Source: an uncultured Opitutia bacterium (lineage in GTDB: Bacteria; Verrucomicrobiota; Verrucomicrobiia; Opitutales; UBA953). Taken from it: a stretch of 19,379 bases of DNA. The notes under the pieces are model-generated. The model did not search any database. It saw nothing but the letters and a program-made list of their open reading frames with translations, and was not told the DNA's origin. Positions 14,866-19,379 of the stretch are shown here, piece by piece; positions within the stretch are counted from its first letter, which is position 1; each line of letters begins with the position of its first letter. The DNA is taken from contig CAIMFE010000128.1 of the NCBI GenBank assembly GCA_903840235.1, positions 1 through 19,379 of the forward strand. The letters run 5' to 3'. The translations under genes were made by a program, and so were the position numbers.

Positions 14866-16284
14866 ATGACTTTCAAGCGTATCTTAAATTCTAGTATTCT
14901 TATGGGGGGCGCTCAGGCTATAACTTTAGCCTGTGCTTTTGTTCGTTCGAAACTGATTGCGGTTTTACTGGGCCCGGCGGGTATTGGTATTAATGGTTTA
15001 TTAACTGGTTATAGTGGAAATATATTTGCGCTGGCGGGTTGGGGCTTAGGTACTTCAGGCATTCGATCTATCGCTGCTGCTACTGAAGAGTATAAAGCAG
15101 CTAAGTTTGCTGCCGCCAAAAAATTTGGAATTCAGTTAAGCTGGTTTGGATTAATCTTATCCATTATTTTATTTATTCCGGTTGCCCAATTAACCTTCGG
15201 AAATCTGGATTATTCTCTAGAAATTTTCATTACCGGACTGGGTGTTCCCTGTCTCATCCTCACCAGTATATTTACCGCTGTCTTACAGGCGCATGGACAG
15301 ACCAAAACCCTAGCCAAAATTCAGATAATCACAGCTTTTATAAGTTTAGTATTAGGATTACCGCTCATTTATTTTTTTAAAACAATCGGCATCGCCTTAG
15401 CTTTATTCATCACAGCGGTTACCCCCTTGCTGGCCTCATGGAAATTTTCTAAAGCCTATCAACCTGAGCCAGTACCCGTTGACCCTGCAGATTTAACACA
15501 ATTACGGAAACTGGGCACAGCAATTATGGTCACAGGGCTTACTTATCAACTGTCCGCTTACACCATTCGCTGTTTATTAGTAGATAGTATGGGCATTTCA
15601 GCCGCGGGATTCTATCAGGCGGCTTGGGCTATTTCCGGCGCACTCCCCGGCTTTATCTTTTCTGCGATGGGCACCGATTTTTTTCCGCGTGTGGCAGCAG
15701 CGGAAGATGAGAATAAGGCGCGTGAACTTTCCGAGCACCAGATTTTAGCGGCTCTCATTTTAGCTCTGCCTGTCCTGGCGGGAATGTTAACCATGGGTAA
15801 AGACACCATCCATCTCCTTTACTCCAATCAATTTGATGAATCCATTCCGATGTTAAGTTGGCTGACATGGGCAATTTTTCTAAGATTAGTTTCTTGGCCG
15901 CTTAGTTATTGGCTGCTGGCTCGGGGTTCATCTCAAACCATCATTATATTAGATTGTGCTCACAATATCTCCCTCGTGGTAATGACGTTTTTCTTAATAC
16001 CTTTTTTCGGTTTGATCGGTACCGCCATTGCGACGATTGCAGGCCAAGTTATTTATTTAATCATTATGTCAATAATTGTTAAAAAACGATCAGGAAAGTT
16101 TCTAAGTTCTAAAGTTCTAGGGGCAATTTTACTGGCCGCCTCGCTCTTATTTATAGCTCATGCGGGCACGAATTATTTCACTAGTAGATATTTTGGAGTG
16201 ATTTCCACCCTCATCATTTCGGCCATATCTGCTGGACTATATTTCTATATCAGCCATTACACAACTACTCCAAATACCAAATAA
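14866..16284 (+). CDS. wzx: polysaccharide flippase (Wzx, O-antigen translocase type)
   Basis: This 472-residue integral membrane protein of the MATE/Wzx (MOP) superfamily flips undecaprenyl-diphosphate-linked repeat units across the inner membrane. The N-terminus has SSILMGGAQAITLACAF and then KLIAVLLGPAGIGINGL (29-45), the 'LGPxGxG' signature of WzxE-like O-antigen translocases. In the middle is the DFFPRVAAAE motif (271-280), also characteristic. Around a dozen hydrophobic segments spread over the length, including 95-108, 155-170, 174-190, 291-308 and the last one near 450-465. It sits after the second GT4 and before the CDP-sugar genes. With wzy in the same operon this indicates a Wzx/Wzy-dependent rather than ABC-transporter-dependent pathway. 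A chain-length regulator (Wzz) is not in the window. Confidence 0.92.
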   Translation: MTFKRILNSSILMGGAQAITLACAFVRSKLIAVLLGPAGIGINGLLTGYSGNIFALAGWGLGTSGIRSIAAATEEYKAAKFAAAKKFGIQLSWFGLILSIILFIPVAQLTFGNLDYSLEIFITGLGVPCLILTSIFTAVLQAHGQTKTLAKIQIITAFISLVLGLPLIYFFKTIGIALALFITAVTPLLASWKFSKAYQPEPVPVDPADLTQLRKLGTAIMVTGLTYQLSAYTIRCLLVDSMGISAAGFYQAAWAISGALPGFIFSAMGTDFFPRVAAAEDENKARELSEHQILAALILALPVLAGMLTMGKDTIHLLYSNQFDESIPMLSWLTWAIFLRLVSWPLSYWLLARGSSQTIIILDCAHNISLVVMTFFLIPFFGLIGTAIATIAGQVIYLIIMSIIVKKRSGKFLSSKVLGAILLAASLLFIAHAGTNYFTSRYFGVISTLIISAISAGLYFYISHYTTTPNTK

Positions 16285-16289
16285 ACCAA

Positions 16290-17063
16290 ATGAAAGCTGT
16301 CATACTTGCGGGCGGGTTAGGAACGCGTTTGAGTGAAGAAACTCATCTTCGGCCTAAGCCGATGATTGAAATAGGTGGCAAGCCCATGCTCTGGCACCTT
16401 ATGAAGATTTATTCAGCACAAGGGATCAACGAATTTATTGTCTGTGCCGGATACAAGGGTTTTATCATCAAAGAATATTTTGCAAATTACTTTTTACATA
16501 ACTCTGATGCCACCTTTGATTTGTTAAATAATAAACTTACTATTCACCATAGTAATGCTGAGCCCTGGCATGTAACGGTGGTTGATACGGGTGAACAAAC
16601 GATGACCGGTGGTCGTCTTCGCCGTGTTAAAAAATTCTTAGCTAACGAAACGTTTTGTTTTACGTACGGCGACGGATTGAGTGATGTGAAAATTCAGGAA
16701 ACCATTAATTTTCACAAAAAACATGGCGGTAAGGCTACGATTACAGCCGTCCAGCCGCCGGGCCGATTTGGCATCTTAGAGATTAATAACCAGGACATGG
16801 TTAATAGCTTTTTAGAAAAACCCCAAGGTCAGGGTACATGGATCAATGGTGGGTTTTTTGTTCTAGAGCCTTCCGTGATCGATTTAATTGCCGATGATAC
16901 TGTGGTCTGGGAGAAGCAGCCCTTAGAAGACTTGGCTGCACAAAAACAACTCCATGCCTATAAGCATGAAGGTTTTTGGCAGTGTATGGATACGGTGCGC
17001 GATAAATTACTTCTCGAAAGTCTTTGGGAGTCTGGTTCTGCACCTTGGAAGTCTTGGAAATAA
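16290..17063 (+). CDS. rfbF: glucose-1-phosphate cytidylyltransferase (RfbF)
   Basis: This 257-residue nucleotidyltransferase makes CDP-D-glucose from CTP and glucose-1-phosphate. The N-terminal pyrophosphorylase signature AGGLGTRLSEETHLRPKPM (7-25) includes K23 in RPKPM. 'EIGGKPMLWH' follows, and YGDGLSD (126-132) carries the metal-binding Asp. 'WINGGFFVLEP' and 'GFWQCMDTVRDK' are near the C-terminus, which ends APWKSWK as in other RfbF proteins. Length matches characterised RfbF (about 257). The next gene, rfbG, starts three bases after the stop, the same pairing as in Salmonella rfb and Yersinia ddh clusters. The start ATG follows AAATAAACCAA with no Shine-Dalgarno. Confidence 0.97.
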   Translation: MKAVILAGGLGTRLSEETHLRPKPMIEIGGKPMLWHLMKIYSAQGINEFIVCAGYKGFIIKEYFANYFLHNSDATFDLLNNKLTIHHSNAEPWHVTVVDTGEQTMTGGRLRRVKKFLANETFCFTYGDGLSDVKIQETINFHKKHGGKATITAVQPPGRFGILEINNQDMVNSFLEKPQGQGTWINGGFFVLEPSVIDLIADDTVVWEKQPLEDLAAQKQLHAYKHEGFWQCMDTVRDKLLLESLWESGSAPWKSWK

Positions 17064-17070
17064 TTTATGT
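17055..17070 (+). repeat. 16-base repeat at a gene junction, copy 2
   Basis: The same TGGAAATAATTTATGT occurs at the rfbF stop (Trp-Lys-stop) and rfbG start. In both copies the gene ends W-K-TAA, followed by ATTT and ATG. Confidence 0.45.
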
Positions 17071-18161
17071 TTAATAATATCTACCGAGGTAAAAAAGTTT
17101 GGCTTTCTGGCCACACTGGCTTCAAGGGGGCATGGTTAGCTGAGTGGCTAATTTCACTCGGTGCCGAAGTTCGTGGTTATGCTTTGGCCCCCGATAATAC
17201 CCAGTTACTTTTCGGCGAACTTCAATTAGACAAGCGAACAGATTCTCAATTTTTAGATATTAATAGCGCCGAAGATGTTAAGAAATCCATTTTAGAATTT
17301 AACCCCGACTTTGTTTTTCATTTAGCTGCGCAGCCCTTAGTCAGACTTTCCTATGAGATTCCGCGACAGACAATCGCCACCAATGTCTTGGGGACCGTCC
17401 ATGTTTTGGATGCCTTAAGGTTTCTCAAAAAAAATTGTGTGACCGTAATTGTAACATCAGATAAATGTTACGAAAATTTAGAAACAGGTCATCCGCACGA
17501 AGAAGGTGACCGGATGGGGGGCAGCGATCCCTACAGTGCGAGTAAGGGTATGGCTGAATTGGTTGTGACTACTTACCGAAGATCTTTTTTTGGTGAAAAA
17601 AGTCTTATAAAAATTGCCTCGGGTCGTGCGGGTAATGTTATCGGAGGCGGGGACATGGCGGCTGACCGTATTGTTCCTGATATCATTAGATCTTATTACG
17701 CACAACAGTCCGTGGGCGTAAGAAATCCCTCATCGACACGCCCTTGGCAGCACGTCCTTGAACCTCTTTCAGGTTATCTTTGGCTCGGGGCAACGATGGC
17801 CCATCCTGAACTAGTTGCTCAACCGCTTTCTTTTGCCACAGATTTTAATTTTGGTCCTAATCCTGAAGCCGTCCGCACGGTAGATGACTTAGTTTCACAA
17901 TTTAAATTAGTTTGGCCTGATTTAAAGGTTATAAAAGGTCCCGCTGGTCCACACGAGGCTGCCAAACTTAGTCTTTCAATCGAAAAAGCTATTAAAGTTC
18001 TGAAGTGGTCACCCGTTTGGAATTTCGAAAAAACCATCAAAAAAACCGCAGGTTGGTATAGTAGCCGCGCACAAAATCATGAAGTTGGCCAACTGTGCAA
18101 AAATGACATCCAAGAATATTTTTCAGATGCTCAACAAATGGGATGCCTATGGACACGTTGA
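17067..18161 (+). CDS. rfbG: CDP-glucose 4,6-dehydratase (RfbG)
   Basis: This 364-residue extended-SDR enzyme converts CDP-D-glucose to CDP-4-keto-6-deoxy-D-glucose. The variant nucleotide loop GHTGFKGAW (15-23) is diagnostic for this family. VTSDKCYEN (129-137) carries the catalytic Thr/Asp/Lys, and YSASK supplies Y156 and K160. 'RAGNVIGGGDMAADRIVPD' and the 'RPWQHVLEPLSGYL' substrate-loop motif are also present. The C-terminus (QMGCLWTR) is overlapped for 19 bases by the downstream reductase gene. Together with the RfbF just upstream it commits glucose-1-phosphate to CDP-linked deoxysugars. Full length, no disruption seen. Confidence 0.97.
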   Translation: MFNNIYRGKKVWLSGHTGFKGAWLAEWLISLGAEVRGYALAPDNTQLLFGELQLDKRTDSQFLDINSAEDVKKSILEFNPDFVFHLAAQPLVRLSYEIPRQTIATNVLGTVHVLDALRFLKKNCVTVIVTSDKCYENLETGHPHEEGDRMGGSDPYSASKGMAELVVTTYRRSFFGEKSLIKIASGRAGNVIGGGDMAADRIVPDIIRSYYAQQSVGVRNPSSTRPWQHVLEPLSGYLWLGATMAHPELVAQPLSFATDFNFGPNPEAVRTVDDLVSQFKLVWPDLKVIKGPAGPHEAAKLSLSIEKAIKVLKWSPVWNFEKTIKKTAGWYSSRAQNHEVGQLCKNDIQEYFSDAQQMGCLWTR

Positions 18162-19057
18162 ATGAGATCCAAGGCAGACGATGTTTTATCACAGGCGGAA
18201 GAGGTTTTATCGGAAAATCATTAATTAAAAAACTCACAACTTTGGGTGCGAAAGTCAGCGCACCATCGAAAAGTGAAATGGATATAACCCATTCACTTAA
18301 AGTTAATCAAGAAGTTCAAATTGCTCAGCCCGAAATATTATTCCATTTAGCCGCAACCAGTGTCGTTGATGTTTCTAATCCATTAAGTACCCACGACATT
18401 AACGTAGCCGGTACTTCTAATTTAATTTCCGCCGTTAAGAGTTTAAAAAACCCCCCCATCGTCATTTTAATGGGTTCGGGTTTTGAATATAAAACCCAAG
18501 AATCACCTTTAGTGGAAACCGATCCATTAGAATCCCAAAACGCATATGGTTTATCTAAAATCTCCGCCGCCCAAGAGGCTCGGAGGCTAGGGCAGGGGCT
18601 TTCGATTAATTGGATAAGACTGTTTAATTCTTATGGACCCGATGATGTTCCAAGCAGGTTGCTACCTTATATAGTTAATCAAGCGCGGGCGGGATTGCCC
18701 ATTGAGGTTACTGATGGGGGTCAAATTCGGGACTTCACTTTTGTGGATGACGTAGCTGAAGGGTTAATTCGTCTAGCCTTATCCGCGAAAAATTCTACCG
18801 CGTGGGAAGATATTAATATGGGTTCAGGTCAGCCAATTTGTTTAAAAGATTATATAGAGTTAATTAAACAAATATTAGCCGAGTTTAATATCGTTGCGGA
18901 CATTCGTTATGGGGCTAAGTCCTATCGTCCGGGCGAAGCAATGAATATGACTCCAGATATTACTCGCTTACAAAAAAAATTGGGATGGAGACCGTCCACT
19001 CCCATTAAGGAAGGCGTGCGGAATACGGTTCAATTTATACTCTCAACCACGAAATAA
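18143..19057 (+). CDS. NAD-dependent epimerase/dehydratase-family reductase, probably acting on CDP-4-keto-6-deoxyhexose
   Basis: This 304-residue extended-SDR protein has GGRGFIG (18-24) for NAD(P) binding, HLAATSVVDVSNP (68-80), GSGFEYKTQESPL (111-123) with the catalytic Ser/Thr position near S112, and YGLSK with Y135 and K139. The later 'IRDFTFVDDVAEGL' is the family's substrate-domain motif. RfbJ/abequose-synthase-type reductases and other CDP- or GDP-4-keto-6-deoxysugar reductases share this layout. Placement directly after rfbF and rfbG suggests C4 reduction or epimerisation of CDP-4-keto-6-deoxyglucose, giving a CDP-6-deoxyhexose. No RfbH 3-dehydratase lies between, so a 3,6-dideoxy sugar is not implied by this window. 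Start may be 18143 or the ATG at 18149; both overlap rfbG. The GT2 gene starts 4 bases after the stop. Confidence 0.85.
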   Translation: MPMDTLNEIQGRRCFITGGRGFIGKSLIKKLTTLGAKVSAPSKSEMDITHSLKVNQEVQIAQPEILFHLAATSVVDVSNPLSTHDINVAGTSNLISAVKSLKNPPIVILMGSGFEYKTQESPLVETDPLESQNAYGLSKISAAQEARRLGQGLSINWIRLFNSYGPDDVPSRLLPYIVNQARAGLPIEVTDGGQIRDFTFVDDVAEGLIRLALSAKNSTAWEDINMGSGQPICLKDYIELIKQILAEFNIVADIRYGAKSYRPGEAMNMTPDITRLQKKLGWRPSTPIKEGVRNTVQFILSTTK

Positions 19058-19061
19058 TACT

Positions 19062-19379
19062 ATGAAAATATCACTCGCACTCCCTGTATATAATGGAGCC
19101 AATTATATACGTGAAGCACTTGAAAGCGTTATCTTACAAGGGAAGTCTTTGGACGAGATTGTAGTATCTGACAATTGCTCGACTGACGAAACTCCTCAAA
19201 TCGTACAAGAGTTCGCCGCTCGAGACCCACGAGTTCGCCTTGAGCGCTCTGAGGTTTTCTTAGAGATAGCCGATAACATGTCGCGAGCCATCCGCCTTTG
19301 CCGCAATGAGTGGATTCAGTTACTTTGTCATGATGACTTATTGAGACCTGGAGCAATTGAAGCCCTCGCCCAAATATTA
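19062..19379 (+). CDS. glycosyltransferase family 2 (3' end outside window)
   Basis: The first 106 residues of a GT-A inverting glycosyltransferase are present; the frame is open to the last base of the window. MKISLALPVYNGANYIREAL is the canonical GT2 start, VVSDNCSTDET (34-44) contains the Asp that binds the nucleotide base, and QLLCHDDLLRPGAI contains the H-D-D metal-binding (DxD-like) motif. It starts 4 bases after the reductase stop. It is probably the transferase for one of the sugars made upstream, possibly the CDP-deoxyhexose, but donor and acceptor cannot be read from this fragment. The gene is cut by the window edge, not by a mutation. Confidence 0.93.
   Translation, partial: MKISLALPVYNGANYIREALESVILQGKSLDEIVVSDNCSTDETPQIVQEFAARDPRVRLERSEVFLEIADNMSRAIRLCRNEWIQLLCHDDLLRPGAIEALAQIL

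Noticed and set aside
1..19379. tRNA, CRISPR array, insertion sequence or phage genes
   Set aside because: Coding sequence is nearly continuous on one strand, and no cloverleaf, regular direct-repeat array, transposase or integrase was seen.

Overview
This window is the interior of a large surface-polysaccharide (O-antigen, capsule or exopolysaccharide) biosynthesis operon. All twenty recognisable genes lie on the + strand. They are separated by at most 29 bases or overlap, and I see no terminator, promoter, RNA gene or mobile element between them. The first gene (oxidoreductase) and the last (GT2 glycosyltransferase) are cut by the window edges. G+C looks to be in the mid-40s per cent (a few lines sampled by eye). 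None of the starts has an obvious Shine-Dalgarno sequence, and upstream bases are mostly A/T. This fits Bacteroidota and part of the Verrucomicrobiota. The EpsI-type protein and the protein style make me favour Verrucomicrobiota (Opitutae-like), but only tentatively.

Layout. (1) 1-6169, HexNAc-uronate section: C-terminal part of a Gfo/Idh/MocA oxidoreductase, WecC (UDP-ManNAc dehydrogenase), a heparinase II/III-family protein, WecB (UDP-GlcNAc 2-epimerase) and a WbuB-like GT4 glycosyltransferase. (2) 6166-11739, an embedded acyl-carrier module: ACP, ketoreductase-like SDR, AMP-forming acyl ligase, Wzy polymerase, ketoacyl synthase III, second ACP, and a PglD/NeuD-type left-handed beta-helix N-acyltransferase. 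Five of its junctions are ATGA stop/start overlaps. (3) 11747-13600: an EpsI-domain (exosortase-associated) protein and a PglE-like PLP aminotransferase. (4) 13630-16284: a second GT4 and the Wzx flippase. (5) 16290-19379: RfbF and RfbG (CDP-glucose to CDP-4-keto-6-deoxyglucose), an NAD-dependent reductase/epimerase and the start of a GT2.

How it works together (inference). WecB and WecC supply UDP-ManNAcA. The PglE-like aminotransferase and PglD-like acyltransferase make an N-acylated 4-amino-6-deoxy sugar. RfbF, RfbG and the last SDR supply a CDP-6-deoxyhexose. Two GT4s and a GT2 assemble the repeat unit, and Wzx and Wzy export and polymerise it. The most interesting part is the acyl module. 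It has a KAS III, a ketoreductase, two carrier proteins and a ligase, but no dehydratase or enoyl reductase. It looks built to deliver a short 3-hydroxyacyl group (for example 3-hydroxybutyryl) to the sugar amine, resembling the viosamine flagellin-glycan islands of Pseudomonas. No initiating glycosylphosphotransferase, no UDP-GlcNAc 4,6-dehydratase and no RfbH is present in the window, so these would have to be encoded elsewhere.
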